From: Ampullaceana balthica
Taxonomy: Eukaryota > Mollusca > Gastropoda > Lymnaeidae
Length of the DNA stretch: 64,000 nt
Assembly (NCBI GenBank): GCA_944989445.1
Contig: CALYLW010000018.1
Span: forward strand, 1,778,430 to 1,842,429
Direction: 5' to 3'
Part shown: positions 32,996 to 45,341 of the stretch, piece after piece
Numbering within the stretch: position 1 is the stretch's first letter
Layout: the number at the start of each line of letters is the position of its first letter
Program-made: the position numbers and the translations under genes
Notes under the pieces: generated by a model
Told to the model about the DNA's origin: nothing
Databases searched by the model: none
What the model saw: only the letters and a program-made list of their open reading frames with translations

Positions 32996-33890
32996 CTAAA
33001 ACAAGATTATTTTACCAAATGAGATGTAATTGTTTTCAACTTTCCCCACCACAATCCTCAAACTTATACGAGGCGTTTACCGTTATAATCTCCAATTCTC
33101 TAAGCCTTTTCTTACGCTGAAATAATAACAAGACAAATATCAACAATCAAAACAAGAGGTCAAGGTTATGCATGACTGTTAGGCGTAGTCTCGTTCTCAA
33201 GATTCCACCTAGAAGATTAATTTGTAAGTTACACTAAGACAACAATTTAAAGAAGAATTACAAAAGGTGTCGCGTTAACAGTGGCATCACTAGGGGGGGG
33301 GGAGTGCGAGGGGTGCGGACGTCATTGGGTGACAGCATCACAAGGGAGGACACCATTATGTAAAATTCTGTGTGTTCCCGTTATTTTGACACTGGAAGAC
33401 TCGGAGGAGTTCTATGGGTTAAGTCGTGAGGGAGGGACACCATGAGCTACCACCCCGGCTGACACCAACCCTAGTGACGCCTTTGGACTTGGACAAGAAG
33501 GTAAATTTAAAATAAACCTAACCTCAGATTATAATAATTAATACAGCATGTTTAAACAACTTGTAAAAATGATTTCAAGTTATTCTCTTGCCTGTAAATA
33601 ATTTTCTAAAGTTTTAGGCGGGATTCATAAAGATTTTTGTTGTTTTTGTTACATCCGTCTACTGACTTAATATTTTAACTAGACTTTATGCTACATTTCA
33701 ATCATGCCACGCCAAAATGAGGGAAGTAGAACATCAAAACCTGGTCGGCCTTGAAAGATCCGGGTCAGACCCTGTGACATGTCAGTTAAGAAAACATCTC
33801 AATGGAGGGGTGGAGCAGGCTGGGAGATTGGGATCATGATAACCTACTTCCTCAAGCAGAAAAATTGCACTGACTTCTTATTTCTCCTTA
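32996..33890. other. Spacer before the split MITE
   Basis: No coding signal. A G-run lies at 33293-33303. Nothing else is recognised. Confidence 0.4.
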
Positions 33891-36359
33891 GGGGCCGTCC
33901 ATAAATGACTTCACGCGATTTTGGCCAATTTTTGACCCCCTCCCCCCTCGTCACGCGTCGTCACAAAAAGTTAGTCCCCCCTCTAAAAAATACGCCACAA
34001 AGCTTGAAAAAAAAATAAATAAAAAAAAAGAAATAAAAAAATTTCTATTTGAAAATAAGTATGTTTCAAATCAATTTTATAGTCATTTAAGAATTTATTA
34101 TTTATTTAGTGAAGATCTACATTGTAATATCGTAACCCGCATTTTTTAAAACCTTAAACCGGCCTTCAGAAAACGAACTGTGTTAACATCCTTAGATTAT
34201 ATTTTATTTTAATGCATACAAATTAAACATTGACTATTAATCATCAGGGTTAACGTCTTTGCTTAAAAAAAAATTATTTTAAAATAATATTTTTAAAATG
34301 TATTTTTATAAAGACGGGTAAGAAATAGGTCGGCGAACAGGAGTAAATAACGTCATCTATGGTAAAACGGTAATTCTTGGGGGATATGCAGACTGATTTG
34401 GGACATATAACATCCACTACAATCCACTAAATATCTATAATCTATCTATATAATTCTCTTCGTTGTCGGACCCTGCGAGGCAACAAGAAGCTGCATGTGA
34501 AACAGAGCGTGACGAATGACCCTCGCTCGGGTCAACTAAACACAGTTAACGATTGACAAGCGAAGGTAGTGGAGGGGTGACCAACAATGGCCCTTGCGTT
34601 TTACTTGCGTTGTTCCTTCACAGAAAACGTGAGATTCGTAGTATACTGGTTAACAAACCACCTCGTGCGAGGAAGGTCCTGGGTTCAAGCCCCGGCGAAT
34701 ATATATATTTTTTTATAAATGTCTGTTTGTGCCCGTTCTTTTACCTCTTTATTGCATAGCATACGCCGAAGACTGGCTCATCATGGACAGTGCAAAGAAC
34801 GGTTGGGGGGGGGGAGTACAGACACAAAAAGCAGCACCAAGTAAATAAAAAATAGCGAGTAAACTTGAAGACATGCACACTTAGGTTGTTGTTACCCACC
34901 TCCCATTTTTTACTACCATCCCTTAAACATAAAGTTTGTTTCGCCGATCCTAGCGAGAGTTAGTCATATTTAGGGTTGTTATTTGCCTCTTTTTTTTTGG
35001 AAAACCGATTATCGATTATGTAACTCCGATTTTAAACCGATTATCGTTTTACAGCTGACTTCATAGAAGTTAGGGGTGTACCGAATTTCGCTTGCAAATG
35101 TCTCGAAAATAGACAATGAGTTGGCAGTCCCCCCCCCTCCAAACCGACGTTCACTCGCGTTGATTTGATTTCTTCCTGCTGTAGTTTGTGTTCGTTCTTG
35201 CTCAACTTTCTTTTCACTCGCCATGAGCAAGTCTGCGGCGTATGCTACGCCGCGGGGCGTCTAGTATTAAATAAAATATGTCATGTGTACGTGTACGCTT
35301 GGAACATATGCCCATTATTGAACCGGTTCCTTCCAGAAAATGCATTTTTTTAAAATTTGACAACTATGTAGATTTCTTACCTACGTACTATACGAAGACA
35401 CCTAAATCCATCCTACTTTCCTTTATATTGACACGAGTGACAATATAGGCCTAATCTTAATCCACATGACTTGACTGTATCAATTATCCTTTCTGTGATA
35501 TTTAAAATTAATGCCTTGAAAACTGAGCTAAGAAGAAAAGTTGTTTTGTGCTCCTCTCGAATTGCGATGTCAAGAATTTGATGCATTCAATAAAGTTAAT
35601 GAATACTTGAATAATTTTAAATGGGCTCATTTATCATTATATCTAGAATAGCCAGGGGCATTTGACCAAAGACCAATCGAACAATTATATCAAACAAAAA
35701 CGTTTATAATTCTATCAAATAGATTCCCTCCCCACCCCCTTTAAAGAAAATTGACATTCCGTGTCGTTTTGACTTAAATATCTACACATAATCCTATTCA
35801 TATAATTTTTAGATACTTGTGATGCTTGTAAAACTCACCAGTAGCATTTTCGGGGGAGGGGGGGCTAACGACGCACATACACTTGCATAACGCGCACATA
35901 TACTTGCATATTTTGGGGTAACAGGGAAAAAAGTCGCCTGCCGTGAGAGAACCAAGCGGAGCTGCGGTTACATCACAAATGCTTTAATGTCAACATCAAA
36001 CGAAGCAGGGTAACAATTTCATACGTTGTCTTATGAGTTCTTAACTTATGGATTATAATTAGATTAAATTTTCTCGTCTTGATAGCTTACGCCAACCAGC
36101 TTCTGATGGCCTACCGACCGGCACATTGAGAAGCACTGATTTTTTAAAAAATAATTTATTTTAAAAAAAAAGTCAATTTATAAATTGTAAGTGACCAAAT
36201 ATTTCTGTGGAAATTTTATTTAAAGTTACCATTTTGATGTGACGTCACATTTCTTCAACCCCCCCTCCCTCCCCCTCCCTCCCCTTCGTCACGCATCGTA
36301 ACAAAAGTGTGGACCCCCTCCCCCTTCCTAGGTGCGTGACGTCATTTATGGACGGCCCC
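33891..36359. mobile_element. MITE (GGGGCCGTCC family) split by a ~2-kb insertion
   Basis: The left end GGGGCCGTCCATAAATGAC and the right end GTCATTTATGGACGGCCCC are perfect partners over most of their length, flanked by TTA on both sides (33888-33890 and 36360-36362). The left half runs to about 34160 and the right half resumes about 36160 (AATATTTCTGTGGAAATTTT, matching 4635-4660 of another copy). The intervening 2 kb is foreign to the family. Confidence 0.8.
34631..34700 (+). mobile_element. tRNA-like sequence, SINE or tRNA pseudogene
   Basis: GATTCGTAGTATACTGGTTA resembles the 5' half and A box of a tRNA such as Asp. GGTTCAAGCCCCGGCGAA has a good B box (GGTTCAAGCC). The acceptor stem does not close well and no CCA-end context is present. 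It lies in the 2-kb insert of the split MITE and is probably a SINE head rather than a working tRNA. Confidence 0.5.
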
Positions 36360-37194
36360 TTAGTGCACAAAGGGCACTTTGTAAAGACATAAATTGAATA
36401 CCTTGGCAGGCGGGAGCTTTACAAATAATTTTAGCGTGGGTAGGGGCAGGAGAAAGGGTTATTGAGCAACCATTTATTTAAACCCTTGTAACGAATCAGA
36501 AAACTGCTGACATGCCATAGTTTGCGCAAAATTTTCTAATTCATAATGTTTTTAAAAGGCTTTTAAAGAAAAAAATATATAAATCTTCAAGTACACACTT
36601 CAATATTAAAATTTGAATCCGATCTTAAATTATTACTCATTTCTTTACAAGCTTTGCACTCAGAAATATTTTGCAGCATTTGTAAAGAGCACTTTACGTA
36701 GTCAAATGTATTTGAATGGATAGTTTACGCTTTTAGTCTTTGAACAAGTATTTGTGCAGACTTCTTTGGGAAAAAATGATACAATATTGGGCAAAATTAA
36801 ATGGGAATTATTTTAATTCCTCGAGTGCATCATTTAAAAACGCACTTTGAAAGAAAGAAAAAAAAGTAAAATATAATATCATAATATATATAATTTTTTT
36901 TTATCTTCAATTTTTTACTTATAATTCGTTAGTCGAATGCTCCCATCCCAATTTTGCCTCGATGTCTAAATGAGGTAAAGATACACTAAATAGTGCTCAG
37001 TTAAAATAATAAATATTTAAAATCAATTAATATTTTAACAGTTCTTTGACACGTGTTCGAAAATGTTCTCGGAAATGACAGATCGGCCCTCCATGAGGCA
37101 CTCGACAACTAATTGGCTCGGAAGATTTGGGCTTTCTCGAGCCTGTCAATCTCACACTGAGAGTGGGCCTGAATTGAGACACACAGAGAAGAGC

Positions 37195-37876
37195 AACAAA
37201 TGGCGTGCTACTGATACAAATGGCGTGCTACTGATACAAATGGCGTGCTACTGATACAATAAAGAAGAGCAACAAATGGCGTGCTACTGATACAATAAAG
37301 AAGAGCAACAAATGGCGTGCTACTGATACAATAAAGAAGAGCAACAAATGGCGTGCTACTGATACAATAAAGAAGAGCAACAAATGGCGTGCTACTGATA
37401 CAATAAAGAAGAGCAACAAATGGCGTGCTACTGATACAATAAAGAAGAGCAACAAATGGCGTGCTACTGATACAATAAAGAAGAGCAACAAATGGCGTGC
37501 TACTGATACAATAAAGAAGAGCAACAAATGGCGTGCTACTGATACAATAAAGAAGAGCAACAAATGGCGTGCTACTGATACAATAAAGAAGAGCAACAAA
37601 TGGCGTGCTACTGATACAATAAAGAAGAGCAACAAATGGCGTGCTACTGATACAATAAAGAAGATCAACAAATGGCGTGCTACTGATACAATAAAGAAGA
37701 GCAACAAATGGCGTGCTACTGATACAATAAAGAAGAGCAACAAATGGCGTGCTACTGATACAATAAAGAAGAGCAACAAATGGCGTGCTACTGATACAAT
37801 AAAGAAGAGCAACAAATGGCGTGCTACTGATACAATAAAGAAGAGCAACAAATGGCGTGCTACTGATACAATAATT
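37195..37876. repeat. 36-bp minisatellite with 20-bp founder units
   Basis: Three short units (ATGGCGTGCTACTGATACAA) are followed by about 17 nearly identical 36-bp units (the same core plus TAAAGAAGAGCAACAA). Only one unit shows a visible change (GATCAACA). The 36-bp length keeps the minus-strand frames open (CISSTPFVALLY repeats), but there is no start or splice context. Confidence 0.95.
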
Positions 37877-38099
37877 ATGTTTATGCATGGCAGTATCATA
37901 ACTTCTCAAACTCCTTACAAAAAATGTTGCATTGTATCATCAATAGCGAAATTATTCAAAAAAATTATTCTTTCCAAAGGTCACGCACGATTTAGAACTA
38001 ACCCAATATTAACGTAACGCTCCCATACTGTAACGTGAAGGCCTCTACATCATCCTTAAATCTTTATTAGGCGTAAAATTTCCGAACATAAAATTCGGG

Positions 38100-40377
38100 A
38101 CAAGATCCCGATGTACTCTTATCTTATCTTATCTGTTTACAGACGCTCCTTCTATACAGAAGATTATTGCGTCCTACGCTTATCTATGGTTTGTGTTTAG
38201 TCCTGCATTTTTATTAGAGATTTAAATGTTGATAAAGTGTTGGTTTTCCTGGATTCTTCAGGCAACCCATTCCACGCCCGAATTCCGGACGGGAAGAAGG
38301 AAAACTTGTATGTGTTTGTTCTTGCATACGGAATAAGAAAGGTGTTTTTATCCTTATGTCTATCTGAGGGTTGTATTAAGTTATCTTTGTGTTGTATTTC
38401 TAAATTAGAATTAATTGCTTTATGTATGATTACTACTTTGCTCTTGGTTCTTCTATCCTCTAGTGTTTCAAGGTTTAATGATTTAACTAATGGTGTTATT
38501 CTTGTCAGTTTCGAATATTCTCCAGTAATGAATCTGGCAGCTCTTTTTTGAATTTGTTCTAGTTTATCAATGTTTTCTTTGGTGGATGGGTCCCATACAG
38601 AAGATGCATATTCTAGTACAGGTCTCACCAAAGTGAGGTAGCATTTTAGTTTTATATCTCTATTACATTTGTTAAAGTTCCTTTTTATAAAGCCTAAGGT
38701 TTTGTTTGATTTTTTAATAACTTCATTGACATGGGGATTCCATGATAGTTTCTCATTTATTAAGACTCCTAAGTATTTTGCATCTTTAGTTTGGGTCAGT
38801 TCTTTTCCATGAATGTAATATTTTGAATTTATTTGTTTCTTTTTCTTTGTTACTCTTAACAGTTGACACTTTTCTGGGTGGAAAGACATACTCCAGTTAG
38901 TTTCCCATTTTATCAATTTCATCTAAGTCTTTTTGTAAAATTTTGCTGATCTTGTTCTGATTTAATTGTTCTATAGATTATACAATCATCAGCAAATAAC
39001 CTAACTTTTGTACCTGTTGAGATGTTGTTGGGTAAATCATTTATATAAATTAAAAAGAGTAAGGGACCTAGCACAGTTCCTTGTGGAACTCCTGAGTTAA
39101 CCTTTATTGGTGCAGATTTAGATCCATTAATTATTACAGTTTGCTCCCTGCCCAAAAGGAAGTCTTGGATCCAGTGATGTAAGGAACCTGAGATTCCAAA
39201 GTAGTTAAGTTTTTTAAGTAAACTAAGGTGGTGAACTTTGTCAAATGCTTTTGAGAAGTCTAGTAATATTGTATCTATTTGATCATTTTTGTCCAAGCCT
39301 TTTGATAGTTCATCTATTAAACCTATTAATTGTGTTTCACATGATCTGTTTTTTCTAAAGCCGTGTTGATGTGGGCATAGGGCATTATATCTGTCAAGGT
39401 GGTTAACTATTCTACTATATATTATGTGTTCTAGTAATTTACAGGTGATACTAGTAAGTGATACAGGCCTGTAATTACCAGGGTCTGATTTATCCCCTTT
39501 CTTAAAGAGTGGAGTTACGTTAGCTAATTTCCAATCCTGGGGCACTTTACCCTGGTTTAGAGAGGCTTGAAAGAGAACTACAAGGATTGGGGACAGTTCA
39601 TTGCTTAGTTCTTTTAATAATCTTGCAGGCAAATCATCTGGGCCAGTAGCTTTGTTTATTTTTAAGTTTTTTAGGAGTGAATGTATACCTATCTCATCTA
39701 CAGTTATGTTACCTATTTCCTCCATTTTATTTAAATTTATTAAAACTTCCTTGTCGCCTGAGGCAGAAAAAGATGATGCAAAATATGTGTTAAGGATATT
39801 AGCTTTAGCTTTCATTATCATTATAGGTTTTATTATTTGAGCCTTTTAGTGTGGCTATTCCTGAAGGTTCCATTTTTTTAGATTTGATAAAGGACCATAT
39901 GTTTTTATTGTTATCTTTGGTAATTACATTGTTTATATATTCATTTTGGAGGTTTCGACTAAGTTTTTGTGTCAAGTGTTTAATCTTTAAGTATTTTTTG
40001 TGTATCCTATATGAATAGGTAGCTTTATATTTCTTAAATAAGTTCTCTTTTTGTTTGCATAGATTTTTCAATCTAGAATTGAACCAGCATTTCTTAATTT
40101 TATTTGATGTTTGTTTTGTTGGAACATTTTCATCCATTATAGTTTTTAGATTTGTTTTTATATCTTTCCAAATTTCTTCTACTGGGCTATTTGTGTTAAA
40201 TTTACTTAGGAAAGTTTGTTGGAAGTTAGCCGCTGATTGGTGTAGTTTTATTGAATTACATTTATTCCAAAGATAGATTATTCTTCTAGGTATCTTATTA
40301 ATTTTAGTTTTTATTGTATTGGTGACCCTAACAATATCATGGTCGGACAGTCCTGGAATTATTTTACTCAAGCACAT
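38100..40377 (-). mobile_element. CR1/jockey-like LINE, 5'-truncated
   Basis: Minus-strand reading frames cover the end of the endonuclease (IIPGLSDHDIV, 40377 inward), a linker, the reverse transcriptase and the C-terminal domain. The RT motifs are NYRPVSLTS, ILLDFSKAFDKV, SGVPQGTVLGPLLFLIYIND and the catalytic LFADDCII. The C-terminal part includes KYLGVLINEKLSWNPHV and EYASSVWDP. Frame breaks near 39820 and, at two homopolymers, near 38920-38950 disable it. The 3' end carries CTTCTGTATAGAAGGAGCG and a GATAA-repeat tail (38105-38140). The element lacks ORF1 and most of the endonuclease. Low divergence between motifs suggests fairly recent activity. It is the likely partner of the SINE at 12935. 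Confidence 0.9.
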
Positions 40378-40404
40378 TCAAATCACATCGGAGTCAACTA
40401 CGTT

Positions 40405-40560
40405 TTGGAACAGTCAGATGACCGCTTGCCCAAAAGATGACCGCTTGCCCAACAGATAACCGCCTGCCCAACAGATGACCGCCTGTCCAACAGATGACCG
40501 CTTGCCCAAAAGATGACCGCTTATACAAAAATATGTCCCTTAACCCGAAAGATGTCCGCT
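40405..40560. repeat. 19-20-bp minisatellite
   Basis: About eight units of AGATGACCGCTTGCCCAAC type directly follow the truncation point of the LINE. Confidence 0.85.
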
Positions 40561-41500
40561 TACTTTCTATTTTGTTTACAAAGTAGAAAAAAAACACATG
40601 TTCGTAGTGCATATTACTGGTAAGAAATGAAAGAAGTTTTTAAAAATTCAAATGACTTAAGAGTTAAATAATGTTGCGTCTGTCTTGTCAAAGTGAACCC
40701 TGACAACATAATACATGAGTTTCTGGCTGGTATCTTCTAGGGCTAAACCCTGTAGATAAGTGTTTATTTGTGTACTTCTAATCATTTTTGTTTCTGTTTG
40801 TTCACAATGGAATTTTTTTGCTGCTACGTTTCGTTGTTTTGTAACGTCTTGCAGGTTCATGCATACCCTATTTAATAGTAATGATTGTTCTACCCAGCCC
40901 GACTGCAGATCCACCCGACTTATATCCTTATAAAACTGTAGGCCTGCGATATGGACATGAGATGATTGATGGCACATTGTATCCACGGGAAGAGGACAAC
41001 ATAGTATATAACATCAACAACTAAATAAGTCACATGCCACATTTCAATTTAGCACTTTAGAATGGGATCTATTTTTTTAATAGGCCAAAGGATGAAATAA
41101 AGTCGGAGAAAAAAATCGATTAAAGATTTATCGAGACTTATCATTTGTTAGCGCGATTTAGAGTATTTATCCCTTCAACTCACAAGTTACTAACTACAGG
41201 GCATACAATAAAATCACGTACACACATTAAGTCCTATAGTCAGTGAATAGAATGTTGATACCGACGGGGTGGTCCGTCTTAAATACACTCTGATCTCATT
41301 ATGAAATATACAGCTTCTTCGCTGACACTGAGAGTTTTTTTAGTGGGTGGAGGTTAAAAGTTTCAGCGATCTCGGGAAAATAAGATCGCTGAGTAATTAT
41401 CTGCAGACTATTTTCAAGGAGTAGAGTACTTCAGTGTAAATTGCTCAACATTGTCACCGAGGACTTATATTTTAAAGCTTACAATTTGACATTTTTTGTG
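40561..41500. other. Spacer without recognised genes
   Basis: A 109-codon open frame on the minus strand (40986-40657) has no recognisable domain and no splice context; I leave it uncalled. No repeats of note. Confidence 0.4.
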
Positions 41501-41509
41501 TTTTCCACT

Positions 41510-42608
41510 TGAATGACTGTCTTCCACCTGTATACCTGTCTGCCACCTGTATGATGTCTGCCTGCCACGTGTATACCTGTCTGACACATGTATGTCTGCC
41601 TGCCACCTGTATATCTGTCTGGCACCTGTATGCCATGTGTATGACAATCTGACACCTGGATACTTATCTTCCATCTGTGTGTCTGTCTGCTAATGGGATT
41701 GACTGTCTGCCACCTGTATGACTCGCACCTTTATGCCACCTATTTGTCTGCCTGCCATCTGTATACGTCTGCCCCCTGTATGTCTGCCTACCAACTGTAC
41801 ACATTTCTGCCACCTTTATGCCACCTGTTTGTCTGCCTGCCATCTGTATACGTCTGCCCCCTGTATGTCTGCCTACCAACTGTACACATTTCTGCCACCT
41901 TTATGCCACCTATTTGTCTGCCTGCCATCTGTATACGTCTGCCCCCTGTATGTCTGCCTACCAACTGTACACATTTCTGCCACCTTTATGCCACCTGTAT
42001 GTCTGCCAACCACCTGTATACTTGTCTGCCATCTGTATGTCTGCCTGCCACCTGTATGTCTGCCTGCCACCTGTATGTCTGCCTGCCACCTGTATGTCTG
42101 CCTGCTACCTGTATTTCTTCAAGCCACCTGTATGTCTGCCTGCCACCTGTATACCCGTCTGCAACCTTTATGACACCTGTATGTCTGCCTGCCACCTGTA
42201 TGTCTGCCTGCCACCAGTATGTCTGCCTGCCACCTGTATGTCTGCCTGCCACCTGTATGTCTTCCTGCCACCTGTATGTCTGCCTGCCACCTGTATGTCT
42301 GCCTGCCACCTGTATGCCTGCCTGCCACTTGTATGTCTGCCTGCCACCTGTATGTCTGCCTGCCACCTGTATGTCTGCCTGCCACCTGTATTTCTTCAAG
42401 CCACCTGTATATCTGTCTGCCACCTGTATATCTGTCTGCCACCTGTATGCCAGTCTGCAACCTTTATGACACCTGTATGTCTGCCTGCCACCTGTATGTC
42501 TGCCTAATACCTGTATGTCTGCCAGCCACCTGTATATCTGCCACCTGTATGCCTCTCTGCCACCTGTATGTCTGTCTTCCACCTTTATGCCTGTCTGCCA
42601 CCTGTAGG
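41510..42608. repeat. 19-bp minisatellite with ~85-bp higher-order units
   Basis: About 55 units of TCTGCCTGCCACCTGTATG. In the first third, three copies of an ~85-bp block (with CCAACTGTACACATTTCTGC and CTTTATGCCACCT) form a higher-order repeat. Since 19 is not a multiple of three, all plus frames read the same Cys/Leu/Pro-rich peptide, so the overlapping ORFs are artefacts. Confidence 0.95.
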
Positions 42609-43056
42609 TGGGCGGGGCAGCACTCTTTCTTTGACTAGGGGCCCAACACTATTTCTTTGCCCGAGGGCCCAAAATAGTGAAAAGATGGCTCTGGTGCTAA
42701 TGTCATATTATATAGATTTGTACCTTGTTGGGACATTCAATTATAGAATCAGTTTAATTGGACAAGTTTACCCTATTATACTTCAAGGCGGGTTTTTTTA
42801 ATTTCTTGGTTGTCAAAGAAAAACTCTGTGGCGGGCCGCACTTTGCCCACCCTTGACATTGATAATTAAGATGTCATTGTTAAAACTGGTGTAGACTCTG
42901 AAAATTTATTGTTATCAATATTAAGTGTTAAAGTTTTCCGCGCCTCTGTTAGGAAGCGGTGACTCTAGGAGAGCAGTTAATTGAGTAATAAAAGTTACAA
43001 GTAATTAAGCTAAAAAAAAACTTCAGTAATGAATTTTTCCTCATTTTTTTCTGCAG

Positions 43057-43189
43057 ATTGACTAGAATTTTTGGTAAGGATGAAGATGATGTCAACAAAT
43101 TAAAAGTATCCGTCGGTTCTAATTATGTAATTGTAATGGGCAGAAAATATAAACAGCAAAGAATATTTTTAACAGTAATAGTCACTTGA
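43057..43189 (+). CDS. Methyltransferase terminal exon (plus strand)
   Basis: After a strong acceptor (TTTTTTTCTGCAG) the frame reads LTRIFGKDEDDVNKLKVSVG, then SNYVIVMGRKYKQQRIFLTV and a TGA. The pattern matches the last exon of copy B (LLQFL…VKVKVRWNLFLVLGRN) and of copy A (…FLVFMVLGRYNY): a beta strand ending in (M/L)GR near the C-terminus. It needs an incoming phase-2 exon, as in the other copies. It may be the end of copy C, which would then have an intron of about 18.7 kb, or an orphan exon of another copy. The exon before it was not found. Confidence 0.65.
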
Positions 43190-44150
43190 AAATATTTTAA
43201 GGCGCTCAATAATGAAGTGCACATAGCAGATGCTATATGCTTCTAGAAATCACTATCACAGCTGTTTAAATTTAAGAATTTAGAACACTGACTTATCATA
43301 TCTATACAACTTATTATATCTATTCAACTTGGTTAATTTAAACACCTTAGTCTTTGTGTTGTTGGTCTCACCACTATCACTTAATCACTTGGACTGCATT
43401 TAGCTTCCCCGATTAACATCTGCAGCAAATATTGACGTATACTTAAGTTTAGAATCCCTCATTGGTTGTAGAGATTCCTTGATGTCAGTCAGTGTGCAAG
43501 GTTTCCAGTGAACACTTACACACCATTCAATGCCTTCCTTGTCGTTTTGTTTCTTAGTCCCGGCGTTTAAATAGTAAAATGTAAGGTTTATTTGAGATAG
43601 AAGGTCACAAAGCATTGTAAGGCATTCTAAATGTAACAATATCGTAAAAGAACATATAAAGTTAGATTCAGTGTCTACAAGAAGTATTGTTGATTCTAAA
43701 AAATATGAATTTAAATCATTCAATTAATTATAATTTCAATCTTCATTTTTGTAATAAAGAAATTTCTTTTCTCGTTCCGTTTGTTTGTGATCATGATAAT
43801 CACTGACAAAAATGGTATTTTTAAAAATAGGATCTTAGCAGAAACTTGAAAAATGCTCAATCTTATGTAAATTTTACTTACTTTTATTTCGCATAATAAT
43901 TAATATAAAAATGATAGCACATTTTTGTAAAATTATTTTATTACTAGTGTATCACCCGTCAAAAATGAAGGAAGTTTTCAAAATAAATACACATTAGATT
44001 AAAAAATAACGTAATACAGAACTTTCATTTATTTGATTTATTTTTATTTGATTCATTTATTATAATATTGAACAATTTTATGCGGAACGTTCGAAAAGTG
44101 TTATTTTTGGTGCAGTAATTTGATGCACTGCTTTCTAAAATTAGTAGCAT
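43190..44150. other. Spacer with no recognised gene
   Basis: A 107-codon minus-strand open frame (43723-43400) has no recognised domain. The rest is AT-rich. Confidence 0.35.
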
Positions 44151-44154
44151 TATC

Positions 44155-44735
44155 TTATCTTATCTGTTTACAGACGCTCCTTCTATACAGAAGATTATTG
44201 CGTCCTACTCTAATCTATGTTTTGTGTTTAGTCCTGCATTTTTACTAGAGATTTAAATGTTGATAAAGTGTTGGTTTTCCTGGTTTCTTCAGGCAACCCA
44301 ATCCACGCCCGAATTCCTGACGGGAAGAACGAAAACTTGTATGTGTTTGTTCTTGCATACGGAATAAGAAAGGTGTTTTTATCCTTATGTCTATCTGAGG
44401 GTTGTATTAAGTTATCTTTGTGTTGTATTTCTAAATTAGAATGAATTTCTTTAAGTATGATTACTACTTTGATCTTGGTTCTTCTATCCTCTAGTGTTTC
44501 AAGGTTTAATGATTTAACTAATGGTGTTATTCTTGTCAGTTTTGAATATTCTCCAGTAAAGAATCTTGCAGCTCTTTTTTGAATTTGTTCTAGTTTATCA
44601 ATGTTTTCTTTGGTGGATGGGTCCCATACAGAAGATGCATATTCTAGTACAGGTCTCACCAAAGGGAGGTAGCATTTTAGTTTTATATCTCTATTACATT
44701 TGTTAAAGTTTCTTTTTTTATAAAGCCTAAGGTTT
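44155..44735 (-). mobile_element. CR1-like LINE, short 5'-truncated copy
   Basis: It is nearly identical to 38100-38695 (minus), with the same GATAA tail and 3' UTR. The open frame reads RNFNKCNRDIKLKCYLPLVR … EYASSVWDPSTKENIDKLEQ. It is truncated just upstream of the FIKRNF segment. High identity to the longer copy implies recent retrotransposition of the family. Confidence 0.88.
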
Positions 44736-45241
44736 AAAACAAAATTGATCGCATCGCCACCTAACACCATTACATTACAATACAACCATACAGACAACGG
44801 GAATTATATATATTGATACAGGCATTAGCGTTATGGAACATTTATTTTACATATAAAAATGACATTATTTTGCCAAAACTTCCATTTTATAAATCTTTAA
44901 AAATGGACATATATAAAGCACTTAATATGAATCCCAAAAATCGATTCAATAGTTATCTTTAACCGTATCATACTTTCAGAGATCACGCCTATATTGTTTT
45001 AATTGTATAGATGCCTCTGAATAGAATCAGTATTGGGTAAGTTTACTTGCTCAAAGGGAAATGCATGAAGTAAAAAAGCGCCGAAGAATTTTACGAGAAA
45101 AAAGTGAAAATCAAAACACTGAAATACAAAGTTTAAATGTGACATACAAGGAGTAATTACTGACCTTATACTATTAAAATTGTTTCTTTACAAAGTCTTT
45201 GCTTTAAATATATAGTTTTAAAATGGAGACTCCACTCCTAG

Positions 45242-45341
45242 CTAATTACCGTTCCGGCCAAGTACAAGAAATAAATTCCAACGGACTTTCACCTTAACAG
45301 CACAGAAATCTCCTCCCGCCGGTTGAAGAAATTGCAATAAC
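45242..45341 (-). CDS. Methyltransferase copy B, exon 6
   Basis: From the acceptor AATTTTCAG to a TAG stop. It encodes LLQFLQPAGGDFCAVKVKVR and WNLFLVLGRNGN, the final strand and GR turn typical of the family. Confidence 0.82.

Noticed and set aside
34631..34700. Functional tRNA gene
   Set aside because: A good B box but a poorly closing acceptor stem, and it lies inside transposon-derived DNA. More likely a SINE head.
37208..37909. Two overlapping minus-strand ORFs of 220-230 codons
   Set aside because: They are readings of the 36-bp tandem repeat (CISSTPFVALLY units) with no unique sequence beyond a few codons.
40657..40986. 109-codon minus-strand ORF
   Set aside because: No motif or repeat match and no context. 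The length is within chance expectation for this composition.
41693..42638. Cys-rich ORFs resembling secreted Cys-repeat proteins
   Set aside because: The 19-bp repeat forces the same peptide in all frames. The Cys pattern follows the DNA repeat, not a protein fold.
43400..43723. 107-codon minus-strand ORF as a possible exon
   Set aside because: No recognisable domain, no convincing splice sites, and an AT-rich first half. Left as spacer.
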